Made by a program: the position numbers and the translations under genes. Shown here piece after piece: positions 10,644 to 19,745 of a DNA stretch of 64,000 bases (positions are counted from its first letter, which is position 1; each line of letters starts with the position of its first letter). The DNA is from Vibrio sp. CB1-14. Its GTDB lineage: Bacteria; Pseudomonadota; Gammaproteobacteria; Enterobacterales; Vibrionaceae. The notes under the pieces were generated by a model. It was not told where the DNA came from and made no database searches. It saw only the letters and a list, made by a program, of their open reading frames with translations. The stretch is taken from NCBI RefSeq assembly GCF_040412085.2, contig NZ_CP115920.1, positions 3,100,001 to 3,164,000 on the forward strand. Reading direction: 5' to 3'.

Positions 10644-12877
10644 TAGGCTCCTTTGTGAGTGCTAACCTGACTCGCCAAGCGGCGTCTTGCATAGCGTGAA
10701 AGCATACGCCACATCACCATAGTAAAGGCCACAACCAATAGCAGTGCGATAGCGACCATCAACATAGGTCTATCAGAGAAGTGGTACCAAACCAGGTCAT
10801 AGAGCGGCAGTGAACCGACATAATAGTAGTCACCAACTTGATGACTCACGATGTCACTTAGGGTGATCGCCACCGCTGAGCCACTAACGTTATTGGCTCG
10901 ATCGTTCATTGCACCATACAAAAGAGGAACGGAACCATCATTACGAGCAGACAACACGGTTACTGTGCGCTGTTTAGAAAACGGCGATTCAAAGCTGGCA
11001 ATAGACGCAAACTCGCCACGAGCTCGCACGTTGGCGCTCACCGTTGCTTGGCGACCCGATAGCTTTGCCAGCCCTTGCGTTTGTGGCTTTTCAGACACGG
11101 TTGTCGCCTCAATAAAGCGACCGGCCTCGCTAGAGCTAACGTGCGTTAACGCCGTCGATGTGAGATCGAGCTTAGTCGCCGCCTGCACGCCCAGTACCAA
11201 AATATCTTTGTCACTTAAAGCCGACTCATCCCATTGCTCAGACAAACTGAACTGATAAGCAGGTAAACCGGTTTTCTTAGCGATAAAGCCGACGGTATTG
11301 AGCAGTAGCTCGACTTCTTTTGCGCTTGGCTTAGGGGGGATGACTACAGCAGTTTCAGACAAGTCGGCCATTCGTGAATATGGGAAACCCGAGCTAACAA
11401 ACGACTGTGCATCCGGCATACGGATGTAATGTGGGAAACCAGAGAAATCGAGTGTCGACGCGCCATCAATCGCCGCATAATTGATTGTCGGTCCAATCCC
11501 TTCACAAACACCGGTTGATACATTGGCTATTTGAAAATTGAACGCCAGCGTGTTGTTTTGGGAGATCTTAAACCCTGGCAGTTGAGTTGATGACTTGCCG
11601 GTAAACGACTCGGTACCTAAAATAGGCACTCGCCAAGTGTCTTGCTCACCTTCACTTCTGTTTTCATCGAGCGGAAACGCACGTACAAAGCGATCGTTAA
11701 CGGAAATATTCAAACGCGAGGTTTTGGTGCCTTTTAGTGGTGGCGAATAGCGATAGCTGAGTTTCATTGGAACGCTGTTCGCGTTCCAAGTAAACAGATC
11801 CGGTGGCAGAGTAAAATCAACACGAATAGGGTTTAGCTCGACCCCTTGCGACTCAAGCTGGTAACTCCCCTCAATAAGCTCAGAGAACTTAACGGCTCTG
11901 CCTGTCGGCAACCAGTTGGGCGCATCGTAAGGTTTACGTGGAGCAACATTCGTCACGCTGTTGATGTACGCAACTTCGCCCGACATCAACTGACTGCCAG
12001 CCACTAAACCGCGTGCCGCTAATTCCAGTTGCTGCTCATCTTTACCCAATACCAACAGCAGCTTCTTTCCCGGAACCGTCGGGTGTGTGACCATTTGGAT
12101 CGTTGGTTGAGTGATCTCTGGTAGATCTTTAACTAGGTCTGGTCGATGATCATTGGTCGCAAGCACAATAGCATGCTGGCTCGGCGCATCTTGCTGGTAA
12201 ACCGGGAAACTCACCTCTCGCCATTTTGCTTGGCTAGCAAAATAAGACGCCACTACTGAAGCAGAATGCAGATTTTGAGTACCAAAATCGCTCGGCAATA
12301 CCACTGGAATGGTGACGTTTTTTAGGTCACGTGCATCAAAAAACGGCGCGGGAAGTAAACTAAGTTCGTTAGCCACATCAATATTACGCACATCAAGGGT
12401 AATGCGACTCGCTGAACCTAGCTCCCACCATAATGCCGGATCGCTGGCATCGCTACACTCTTGGTCGATGCGACCAATGAGCTCGAACTTGATCTGATTG
12501 TAGTTTTTGAAGAAACGACCATCGAGACGGATGGTTTTCTCAAGCTTGTGGGCACCATCTTGCTGGAAGTCGACGACATCCATCAGCTCTTCATTGAGAT
12601 AGACACGAAGATGTGACACGCGTGCGCGCAATGCTGGAGAAGGCGAAAAGTACAAGTCTAACTCGCCACCCGTTATGATCTGATCAAGGCGAGAGCCAAA
12701 CCCAAGAAAAGCAGTGCCACCGCTACCACGAATGGTGATCGACGAAGGACCAGCAATCTCGCTGAAGGTATAGCTTACTTGCTTGGGAGACGTATCAACA
12801 AAATCAGCCATAGCAGAGGCAGACAGCAAACAGCTCGCCCCGAGCATCACTCGCGTTAACGCGTGAATCAGTTTCAT
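10643..12877 (-). CDS. bcsB: Cellulose synthase periplasmic subunit BcsB
   Basis: 744 aa. A signal peptide (MKLIHALTRVMLGASCLLSASAMA) precedes a large periplasmic region with the two carbohydrate-binding/flavodoxin-like repeats of BcsB (for example ITIRGSGGTAFLGFGSRLDQ near 47-66). A single C-terminal membrane anchor lies at about 705-727 (MLMVAIALLLVVAFTMVMW), which in the family packs against BcsA. It guides the glucan leaving the BcsA channel. It starts 9 bp after the bcsA stop and overlaps bcsZ by one base. Confidence 0.95.
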   Translation of the reverse strand: MKLIHALTRVMLGASCLLSASAMADFVDTSPKQVSYTFSEIAGPSSITIRGSGGTAFLGFGSRLDQIITGGELDLYFSPSPALRARVSHLRVYLNEELMDVVDFQQDGAHKLEKTIRLDGRFFKNYNQIKFELIGRIDQECSDASDPALWWELGSASRITLDVRNIDVANELSLLPAPFFDARDLKNVTIPVVLPSDFGTQNLHSASVVASYFASQAKWREVSFPVYQQDAPSQHAIVLATNDHRPDLVKDLPEITQPTIQMVTHPTVPGKKLLLVLGKDEQQLELAARGLVAGSQLMSGEVAYINSVTNVAPRKPYDAPNWLPTGRAVKFSELIEGSYQLESQGVELNPIRVDFTLPPDLFTWNANSVPMKLSYRYSPPLKGTKTSRLNISVNDRFVRAFPLDENRSEGEQDTWRVPILGTESFTGKSSTQLPGFKISQNNTLAFNFQIANVSTGVCEGIGPTINYAAIDGASTLDFSGFPHYIRMPDAQSFVSSGFPYSRMADLSETAVVIPPKPSAKEVELLLNTVGFIAKKTGLPAYQFSLSEQWDESALSDKDILVLGVQAATKLDLTSTALTHVSSSEAGRFIEATTVSEKPQTQGLAKLSGRQATVSANVRARGEFASIASFESPFSKQRTVTVLSARNDGSVPLLYGAMNDRANNVSGSAVAITLSDIVSHQVGDYYYVGSLPLYDLVWYHFSDRPMLMVAIALLLVVAFTMVMWRMLSRYARRRLASQVSTHKGA

Positions 12878-12886
12878 TCTAATATC

Positions 12887-15430
12887 CTATACAATCCAGC
12901 GAGGACGATAGGAGGCAAGGTTCCTCATCATATCGACCCACTTAAAAACTGCCACTCTGATTACCGAGGGGCTAAACTCAATCATTTTTCTTATTCCAAC
13001 CGCGCTGGCATAGAGCATACTTTTCAAACTCTCTAGCGGCTTGTCGTGTTCATAGGCTTGCTGCCACTTAGACCATGTGTCTGAGCGGGCAAACGTACAC
13101 TGAACAAAACGTTTTTCTTTTTCCATTGTCATAGGCAAGAGCTGGGTGCCGACCACTCCATCACGACTAAAGCGTACGACGCAGCGAAACGACTCTTTAA
13201 TGCCATAGCGCTCTAGCGCTACTAGGATCTCGTCACCAAGTTGAATTTCAATGGCTGGATCTATCTGCATACCAAGGCCACTAAACGAAAAATCTTTAAG
13301 TGTCGCCGGGTAATGGTGTCCCGATGTGGTCATAAACGACACTGGATAATTGACGTCAATACGGTGCGCCATACGCACTTGTTTTTCTTCGGCAGCAACC
13401 GCTAATGCAACTCCGAGCACAATTAAGTTGTAGATGACCCAGAACAAATTCACCAGTACGGTAGTCGTGTCGGTAAACTGGTAATCAAACAAACGATAAA
13501 CACCCACTGCAAACCCGAGGAGATTGAGTAGTAGCAAACCGATAATAGGTTTACTGATGTCCCAATCGAAGAAACGCTTGTCAATCAATCCACCTTTCGC
13601 CGTCACGTTAAATCGGCCGCGTCCCGGTGCGAATAAAGCCACGGTGGTTGGAATCGCGATATACCAAGCCAATACCGTTTCATACACCTCCCCCCAAAAC
13701 GAGTGGCGGTACTGACCCTGTATCCGTGAGTTAGCCACGTTGGCGTGAAACATGTGCGGCAGTACAAACAGTACGATGGCAATTGCTGGGGCATAGATGA
13801 TGTAGGCATCTAAAATCAAAAACGCCAGAGGCGCGATCATAAAAATCAGCCGTGGAATACCACTTAAGAAGTGCATCATGCCGTTGAGGTAACACAATCT
13901 CTGCTGCCAAGATAATCCTTTCCCAAGTAACGGGTTATCGGTTCGAAAAATTTGCGCCATGCCGCGCGCCCAGCGAATACGCTGACCGACGTGTGCCGAC
14001 AAACTATCCGTAGCAAGACCAGCCGATATTGGCTCTTTGAGATAAGCACTGCGATAGCCTAATCGATGCATTTTTAGTGCGGTGTGAGCATCTTCCGTCA
14101 CGGTTTCTACTGCAACGCCGCCCACTTCTTCCAACGGACCTCGACGCAAAATCGCACACGAGCCACAGAAAAACGTCGCATCCCACATGTCATTACCATC
14201 TTGAATCAAACCATAGAACAAGTTGCCCTCGTTCGGAAGTTGGCGAAAACGCGACAAGTTACGTTCAAACGGATCCGGCGAGAAAAAGTGGTGTGGCGTT
14301 TGTACCAGTGCCAAGTTGGGATCTTTTACAAACGCGCCCATCGTCACCTGAAAGAACGCTCGAGTGGGAATATGGTCACAATCGAAGATGGCGACATAAT
14401 CACCACGAGTTTGTTTTAGTGCGTGGTTAAGGTTACCGGCCTTAGCGTGCTCATTGGTAGGCCTACGAATGTAGCCAACCCCCGCTTGTTCAGCAAACGC
14501 CTGAAATAAATCACGTTTACCATCATCCAAGATATAGATATTGAGCTTGTCTTTTGGCCAATCGATCGCGGTTGCCGCCAGTACCGTGGCTCTAACCACA
14601 TCCAATTCTTCATTGTAGGTGGGAATGAAAAGATCGATACTCGGCCAAGTTTTTGGATCGTCGGGCAAGGTTTCCGGGGTGCGATTCAACGGCCAAATGG
14701 TCTGGAAGTAACTTAAAATCAACACCATCCAAGAATAGGTTTCTGCCATCAGCAGCACCAAGCCAAGCATCATATCCAGATCTTTGTCCCAATTGATGGT
14801 CGACGAATATCGCCACCACAAATACCGACAGGAAGCGATAAGAGAGAGAATGATCAGCAGCATGTTCGGCAAGCGACCTTTTACCCCGCGGACAGAAGCA
14901 GCAACTGCAGCTAGCACCACCACAAACACAATTTGCGCAGTAATGGAAAATGGTACGGTCAAACACAGTATCGTCAACACAATAAGTACGATATAGAGCA
15001 AGCTATCAGGGATGAAATGGTTTGCTGTGCGCTTTACACCCTGCCCTTCAAGTTGGTCATCAATGGCTGTCACGGCAGTCGCCGAAAAGCGTCGACAAAC
15101 GGTGAAGAAACGCGAAATCACCTGATTGATAGCGCGGAGATGACGCGTTAAATGCCACTGCTGCCACGTAAAGTTTTGCTTAATTAATGCTAACCAACAC
15201 AACTGAATGAGCAGGCGGAAGTTGTCACTAAAGCGAAAGTGATTCAAGTCAATCTGTGGGAACGCGCGCTCCCAGTCTGAGCGTGTTGGCATCACCCGTG
15301 TGCCTGCCAGCAAAATCAGAAAGCATAGCAACAGCAGCGTGTGTCGATTCTTTAGCGCTAACTCGGGTAACTGAATCGAACCGCTAAACTGACGAAGCAG
15401 GTCTGGTGAAACAAATCGGGCGACAAACAT
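12887..15430 (-). CDS. bcsA: Cellulose synthase catalytic subunit BcsA (GT2, PilZ)
   Basis: 847 aa, inner-membrane GT2 glucosyltransferase using UDP-glucose. All processive-synthase motifs are present: LDDGKRD (301-307), DCD (350-352), the catalytic TED (445-447) and QRIRW (483-487), with membrane helices on both sides. A C-terminal PilZ domain carries the c-di-GMP motif R686-x3-R690 and DFSFSG (713-718), so activation by c-di-GMP is expected. It starts 2 bp after bcsQ and ends 9 bp before bcsB. The N-terminal extension of about 140 residues is of the long enterobacterial type. Confidence 0.97.
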   Translation of the reverse strand: MFVARFVSPDLLRQFSGSIQLPELALKNRHTLLLLCFLILLAGTRVMPTRSDWERAFPQIDLNHFRFSDNFRLLIQLCWLALIKQNFTWQQWHLTRHLRAINQVISRFFTVCRRFSATAVTAIDDQLEGQGVKRTANHFIPDSLLYIVLIVLTILCLTVPFSITAQIVFVVVLAAVAASVRGVKGRLPNMLLIILSLIASCRYLWWRYSSTINWDKDLDMMLGLVLLMAETYSWMVLILSYFQTIWPLNRTPETLPDDPKTWPSIDLFIPTYNEELDVVRATVLAATAIDWPKDKLNIYILDDGKRDLFQAFAEQAGVGYIRRPTNEHAKAGNLNHALKQTRGDYVAIFDCDHIPTRAFFQVTMGAFVKDPNLALVQTPHHFFSPDPFERNLSRFRQLPNEGNLFYGLIQDGNDMWDATFFCGSCAILRRGPLEEVGGVAVETVTEDAHTALKMHRLGYRSAYLKEPISAGLATDSLSAHVGQRIRWARGMAQIFRTDNPLLGKGLSWQQRLCYLNGMMHFLSGIPRLIFMIAPLAFLILDAYIIYAPAIAIVLFVLPHMFHANVANSRIQGQYRHSFWGEVYETVLAWYIAIPTTVALFAPGRGRFNVTAKGGLIDKRFFDWDISKPIIGLLLLNLLGFAVGVYRLFDYQFTDTTTVLVNLFWVIYNLIVLGVALAVAAEEKQVRMAHRIDVNYPVSFMTTSGHHYPATLKDFSFSGLGMQIDPAIEIQLGDEILVALERYGIKESFRCVVRFSRDGVVGTQLLPMTMEKEKRFVQCTFARSDTWSKWQQAYEHDKPLESLKSMLYASAVGIRKMIEFSPSVIRVAVFKWVDMMRNLASYRPRWIV

Positions 15431-15432
15431 GA

Positions 15433-16155
15433 TTATGAGCGAAGCTGGTTCTTTTCTACCTGAGACAACACAACGGTTGCCAACTGTCTAAATTCAACCG
15501 CCGCATTGGAGCGTGTTGCAGCAGTCATCACATTACCAAGCATGGCAAAAGCTTCTTGAATCGCAATGTCATAATAAAGATGTGCAGAAATAAGTCGGGT
15601 ACCGAGCGCCTCTTCCAGCACCAAAGTCATATCTCGCAGCAAGGCAATGTCATGACGGCACTGGTTAAGAACAAATAGGGTTTTGTCGTCGGGAGGGTTC
15701 TGCGCAATTTGACGGTTTAACATTGTTACGCACATCGGAGTTGGATTGACAACTCGCAGTCTCAGCAACGCGCTAGCATGTGTTGGTGACAGCTCAATAT
15801 CATGCGGCGCAGAAACAATGATGATCTCAAATTTATCCTGCGCAGCCGCTAGCATTTCATCTAAGTAGCTGGCGTACTCACTCGAGGTCAGCATTGTACT
15901 GCCGTGAGGCAAGAAGTAACTGCCAATCGGATCTCTTAGCAATGCTTGCTTCCAGCTTTCATCACAGCGCACAGCATCTGTCCATCCAGAAGCTTTATCC
16001 GTTGGATGGCCAAACCAGGGTCCCTTAAGATTCTTAGGGTCAAGGTCAACCAAAAGTACTTTATGTCCAAGTACGGTATAGGCAGCCGCAAGGTTCGCGG
16101 CGACAGTGCTTGCCCCCACTCCCGCATGAATACCTTTTACCAACAATATGGACAT
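15433..16155 (-). CDS. bcsQ: Cellulose biosynthesis ParA/MinD-like ATPase BcsQ
   Basis: 240 aa. The N-terminus has a MinD/ParA fold with the phosphate loop HAGVGASTVAANLA and the following strand VLLVDLDPKNL. The loop lacks the usual Lys-Ser/Thr pair of Walker A but resembles the GGVGTT loop of E. coli BcsQ, so this is normal for the subfamily. BcsQ and BcsR form a complex with BcsE that recruits and activates the synthase, often at the pole. It lies 7 bp after bcsR and 2 bp before bcsA. Confidence 0.93.
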   Translation of the reverse strand: MSILLVKGIHAGVGASTVAANLAAAYTVLGHKVLLVDLDPKNLKGPWFGHPTDKASGWTDAVRCDESWKQALLRDPIGSYFLPHGSTMLTSSEYASYLDEMLAAAQDKFEIIIVSAPHDIELSPTHASALLRLRVVNPTPMCVTMLNRQIAQNPPDDKTLFVLNQCRHDIALLRDMTLVLEEALGTRLISAHLYYDIAIQEAFAMLGNVMTAATRSNAAVEFRQLATVVLSQVEKNQLRS

Positions 16156-16162
16156 GAAAAAC

Positions 16163-16384
16163 TTATTCCTCTTTTAACGATGCCAGAGATGGCGTCGTCT
16201 TATTATTAAGCGTAGCAAATGCTGGCTCTGGCGATTCACTCTGCGCTGTATTTTCTGATTGCAAAAAATTCCATTTACTTTGCGATAACCTTATTTCGTC
16301 GCTACGTTCCAGATTCTGATACCCAGAAATAGGAATGCCGTACGATTTATAAATTTGTTCGACATCGGTGGTATGGTTTTGCAT
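16163..16384 (-). CDS. bcsR: Small cellulose biosynthesis protein BcsR
   Basis: 73 aa, first gene of the minus-strand cellulose operon. The segment VEQIYKSYGIPISGYQNLER followed by RLSQSKWNFLQ follows the BcsR pattern (a helix, then Pro-x-x-x-Tyr-x-x-Ile/Leu, ending in a Trp near a charged tail). The C-terminal 25 residues are extra compared with the E. coli protein. BcsR stabilises BcsQ. A weak AAGG lies just before the ATG at 16384. The assignment leans on position as well as on the short match. Confidence 0.75.
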   Translation of the reverse strand: MQNHTTDVEQIYKSYGIPISGYQNLERSDEIRLSQSKWNFLQSENTAQSESPEPAFATLNNKTTPSLASLKEE

Positions 16385-16484
16385 TACCTTCTACTACTCA
16401 GCTTAAGATAAGTTTGTTCTAAATTTGTACGCATAGTACACTACGCTCCAACTAATATCACTATTACTTATGGTAATTAGGCTA
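16385..16484. promoter_or_regulatory. Divergent bcsR/bcsE control region with central inverted repeat
   Basis: The 100 bp between the two start codons must hold both promoters. Almost exactly at its midpoint lies a perfect inverted repeat TGTAC-GCATA-GTACA (16426-16440). I see no convincing -35/-10 pair on either strand. The repeat is a candidate operator for whatever regulator controls cellulose here; its identity is unknown. Confidence 0.5.
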
Positions 16485-17900
16485 ATGATTCAGCAAATCA
16501 TACACATTAACTCTTGGCAGGCTTTGGAAAATCTGTTATTCCACCACGAAAAAGCCCCACTTTTTGAGACTAAAGCTGACCTATTTACCTCTCCATCTGG
16601 TAAGGATTTTCTTACACAATCTGACAAGCTCAGTGTTAAATCTACCGAGCTAATCAATCAAAACTTCTCGCGGATATTCCTATCTAGCCCAGCTATATCA
16701 ATGGCTGAGTTTTTGGATGACCTATCAAGATTGCCTATTAATAACAATGTTCATATCTGTATATTGCTCGACTTAGAGCAGAGTTCAAAACTAGATGTTA
16801 ATTTTGCGATCGAAAAAACAACAATTGATTTTATAAATATTACAATTCTGTTACTAGATATTAATAATTCGATTAATCCTGAGGAATATAAACAATCATT
16901 ACGGGGGGGAAGGATATTTCTTGGTGAATTAAAACAGCATAATCAACAAACTTTTATCAAGGCTATCCATTATCAAGATGGTCAAACTCAATTGGCCAAT
17001 AAGCTATTTTTATTATCAGGTAATGAGAGCGATCAAGTTAACAAGCAGGTTTTGCCCGTACTGGTTTCCTCTCAAGCAGCAAGTCGTGACTTTGTCGATG
17101 AGCATGGATTCCAGCTATTTGAGCAATTTGACATCCCTAATGCGGTACTCGAAACCAGTGTAGCCACTGTTGTTGTACTCCCTTGCAGCGGTTTTGATGA
17201 CATCAAGCGTATCGCTAAAACAATTCTCCATAACAAGAAGCGTTATGGGAACAGTGTGCACTTTGTCGTTAAAGAGCTAAAACCTTGTATTCGCTACAAT
17301 GATTTCCACATGTTCATCACCGCAGGTGCTCAAAGCATTGTCGATCACACGAAAAGCAATGCGGTGCTTTACGACCAAATACGCTTGGCGTCGATGACAA
17401 AAATGGAGGCAAATTACCTGTCAGAAACCTCGCTGTTTCGACAGTTTGAAAGCCCTATCAATGAAAGTGGGTTTATTAGCTACGACTCATTTAAATCACT
17501 CACGCTAAATGCCATCGAGGTTTGTCGTAATACGCAGATTGAGTATGCGTTGGTCGAGTTAACCCCTTTCTCTTCAGTACCACTTAGTGAGGCGATGTCC
17601 TATAGTCAAATGAAGCGCCAAGGGGATATTGCCTGTCAAATTGATGGCCGCATTTTGATATTTTTTAGCTCATTAAGACGTTATGAGATCCATCAAGCGT
17701 TATTGAACGTGTTCGCGGTGGCGCCGAATGAACTGTTTATCGAACAGTCACAATACACGGATGCTGGTGAGATCGTAGCGCGACTTTCCAACATACAAGG
17801 TATCAACTACCCAGAACAACCAAGCATCACAGAAGCAGAACCTGACAATGCGACACCGGCCAGTCGTTTTGCTTCCCGTGTAGATTGGGATCAACTATGA
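16485..17900 (+). CDS. bcsE: c-di-GMP-binding cellulose regulator BcsE
   Basis: 471 aa from the ATG at 16485, which has an AGG five bases upstream; the ATG at 16470 has no ribosome site. The C-terminal GIL (GGDEF I-site-like) domain carries RQGD (about residues 378-381), the RxGD c-di-GMP motif of BcsE. The family binds c-di-GMP and, with BcsF and BcsRQ, docks onto BcsA to raise output. It is shorter than the 523-residue E. coli protein. The first half is much more AT-rich than its neighbours (one 60-bp line near 16800 has 13 G/C) and contains a G7 run at 16903-16909. The stop overlaps the bcsF start (ATGA). Confidence 0.9.
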   Translation: MIQQIIHINSWQALENLLFHHEKAPLFETKADLFTSPSGKDFLTQSDKLSVKSTELINQNFSRIFLSSPAISMAEFLDDLSRLPINNNVHICILLDLEQSSKLDVNFAIEKTTIDFINITILLLDINNSINPEEYKQSLRGGRIFLGELKQHNQQTFIKAIHYQDGQTQLANKLFLLSGNESDQVNKQVLPVLVSSQAASRDFVDEHGFQLFEQFDIPNAVLETSVATVVVLPCSGFDDIKRIAKTILHNKKRYGNSVHFVVKELKPCIRYNDFHMFITAGAQSIVDHTKSNAVLYDQIRLASMTKMEANYLSETSLFRQFESPINESGFISYDSFKSLTLNAIEVCRNTQIEYALVELTPFSSVPLSEAMSYSQMKRQGDIACQIDGRILIFFSSLRRYEIHQALLNVFAVAPNELFIEQSQYTDAGEIVARLSNIQGINYPEQPSITEAEPDNATPASRFASRVDWDQL

Positions 17901-18049
17901 ATATTGAAGACTTTTTAACGGTCGCAGGCGTATTTACCGCTGTTGGCCTAGCACTCGGTATCGTCGCACCAAGTATCGTGCGTCTCTTATCAAGGCTAAT
18001 TATAAAACTCAAAAAACGTCCTAAGCATTTACGAGAAACCAAGTTTTAA
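17897..18049 (+). CDS. bcsF: Small membrane protein BcsF
   Basis: 50 codons, ATG at 17897 overlapping the bcsE stop by four bases and TAA at 18047-18049, two bases before bcsG. The translation begins MNIEDFLTVAGVFTAVGL and continues through one hydrophobic helix (about residues 8-36) to a very basic tail (KLKKRPKHLRETK). BcsF recruits BcsE to the membrane in E. coli. The size, single span, basic cytoplasmic tail and position between bcsE and bcsG all fit. Confidence 0.88.
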   Translation: MNIEDFLTVAGVFTAVGLALGIVAPSIVRLLSRLIIKLKKRPKHLRETKF

Positions 18050-18051
18050 TC

Positions 18052-19683
18052 ATGGATAGAACCAAACCCTCAGCTCACATTTCACTCGGTTGGTGGACAC
18101 TCTACTTTGCCCTGAAATTGGCACTGTACGCCAGCGATACTCTGAGCTTTTCACCGCTCTACAATTTCAGTTTGCTCTGCTTTGTAGTGATACCACTGCA
18201 CAGTCGCTGGCTCAACATTACCCGACATATGATTGCGATTGGTCTAGCACTGCTACTGCTACACCATGATTCCTATTTGCCACCACTGGAGCGGCTATTT
18301 AGCCAGTGGGATTTAGTCAGCCAATTCGACACCGTCTATCTGTTGTCACTGGCTAAAGATTTTATTTCCCTAGACTTCCTATTACTTGGCTTTGTACTCA
18401 TCGTTGGCTATCTCTATTTGAGCCAGATCCTACGTTTATCCGCGTTTGTCGTCATAGGTATGGTGATCGCGTCTATTCCAAGCTCATTTTGGCAGATGTC
18501 ATTAACCACCAGCCAAGCCGTAGAGACGACAGCCAATAACACAAGCAATAATACACCAACTACAACGGCACCTACTCAAGTTGCCGTGGATACTTCATCA
18601 GAAGGTCTCACCACGTATGTAGGACAATTCTTTCGCGACCAAGCCTCTAAGACATCGAGTCTGTCGAACATAGACGCACTAACAACGCAGCCTAACTTTG
18701 ACATTCTGTTTCTGAGTGTCTGCTCATTAGCTTGGGATGACTTGGAGTATTCGGGCAACATCGATCACCCGATCTTTAAAGAATTCGATATCCTGTTTAA
18801 GCACTTTAACTCAGCAACGTCTTACAGCGGACCTGCGGTACTGCGTATTTTGCGAGCTAACTGTGGTCAGCAGTCTCACGCCGACTTATTCAATGACAAT
18901 CTGACTGCGCAATGTTCTTTGTTTGATCAGCTTGCACGCCTTGGCTATGAGAAAGAAGTGTTTATGAACCATGACGGTAAATTCGATGGTTTCAACAAAC
19001 ACATTGCCAATAACATCGGCAACTTTTCGCCAGCCGTTGATATTGAGACCATGACACCGTCGCAATATGCGTTCGATGGCACTCGGATTTATAGTGATGG
19101 GCAAATCCTCTCTCAGTGGGAGCAAATCAACCATACCAAGCCTACAGTCAGTCTATATAACACCATTAGTATTCACGATGGTAACCGAGTGGTGGGTCAA
19201 TCTGGTTCACGTTTAGTAACCTACAAACGCCAACAAAAAATCTTGCTAGATGAGCTGTATGCCTTCTTCCAAGCTTTAAAGACGAGTAAACGCAATGTCG
19301 TTGTCGTGCTGCTGCCCGAGCACGGTGCGGCGGTGCGAGGCGATCGCATGCAAATCTCTGGAATGCGTGAAATACCAACCAAAGCCATTACTAATGTACC
19401 GGTTGGCATAAAGTTCTTTGGTGACGTAGCGATTCAAAACCGCAGTCAAATCGATGTAGAGCAGCCAGTAAGCTTCTTAGCGCTAAGCGATCTGCTTGCC
19501 AATATCTTAACTAGCAACATGTATGAGGGCAACGCAACGTCTCTGACGTCACTGACCCAGGGCTTACCGACGACGCCGGTTATCTCGCAGAACTCAGGTA
19601 CGACTATGCTCGAAGTGAATGACACTCAGTTCTATAGCTTCGATGACCACTCTTGGACTGAGTACCGACCGCGTATCAACTAG
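18052..19683 (+). CDS. bcsG: Cellulose phosphoethanolamine transferase BcsG
   Basis: 543 aa. Four or five N-terminal membrane helices (to about residue 150) and a Thr/Asn-rich linker lead to a periplasmic alkaline-phosphatase-like domain. The active-site residues of E. coli BcsG (Cys243, Tyr277, Ser278, Glu442, His443) are all found 19 positions earlier: Cys224, Tyr258, Ser259 (in TSYSGPA), Glu423 and His424 (LLPEHGAA). It transfers phosphoethanolamine from phosphatidylethanolamine to cellulose, so the predicted polymer is pEtN-cellulose. It is the last gene of bcsEFG and is followed by a bidirectional terminator. Confidence 0.94.
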   Translation: MDRTKPSAHISLGWWTLYFALKLALYASDTLSFSPLYNFSLLCFVVIPLHSRWLNITRHMIAIGLALLLLHHDSYLPPLERLFSQWDLVSQFDTVYLLSLAKDFISLDFLLLGFVLIVGYLYLSQILRLSAFVVIGMVIASIPSSFWQMSLTTSQAVETTANNTSNNTPTTTAPTQVAVDTSSEGLTTYVGQFFRDQASKTSSLSNIDALTTQPNFDILFLSVCSLAWDDLEYSGNIDHPIFKEFDILFKHFNSATSYSGPAVLRILRANCGQQSHADLFNDNLTAQCSLFDQLARLGYEKEVFMNHDGKFDGFNKHIANNIGNFSPAVDIETMTPSQYAFDGTRIYSDGQILSQWEQINHTKPTVSLYNTISIHDGNRVVGQSGSRLVTYKRQQKILLDELYAFFQALKTSKRNVVVVLLPEHGAAVRGDRMQISGMREIPTKAITNVPVGIKFFGDVAIQNRSQIDVEQPVSFLALSDLLANILTSNMYEGNATSLTSLTQGLPTTPVISQNSGTTMLEVNDTQFYSFDDHSWTEYRPRIN

Positions 19684-19703
19684 TCGTTCGTAAGTTGCTT
19701 GAT

Positions 19704-19736
19704 AAAAAATAAGCGCCCTTAAGGCGCTTATTTTTT
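19704..19736. terminator. Bidirectional terminator between bcsG and csrD
   Basis: A 10-bp stem (AATAAGCGCC/GGCGCTTATT, loop of 5) flanked by A and T runs lies between the convergent stops of bcsG and csrD and can serve both strands. Confidence 0.85.
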
Positions 19737-19745
19737 GACTCACCG

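Noticed and set aside
15433..16155. BcsQ phosphate loop without the usual Lys as a sign of inactivation
   Set aside because: E. coli BcsQ has a similar GGVGTT loop, so this is normal for the subfamily.
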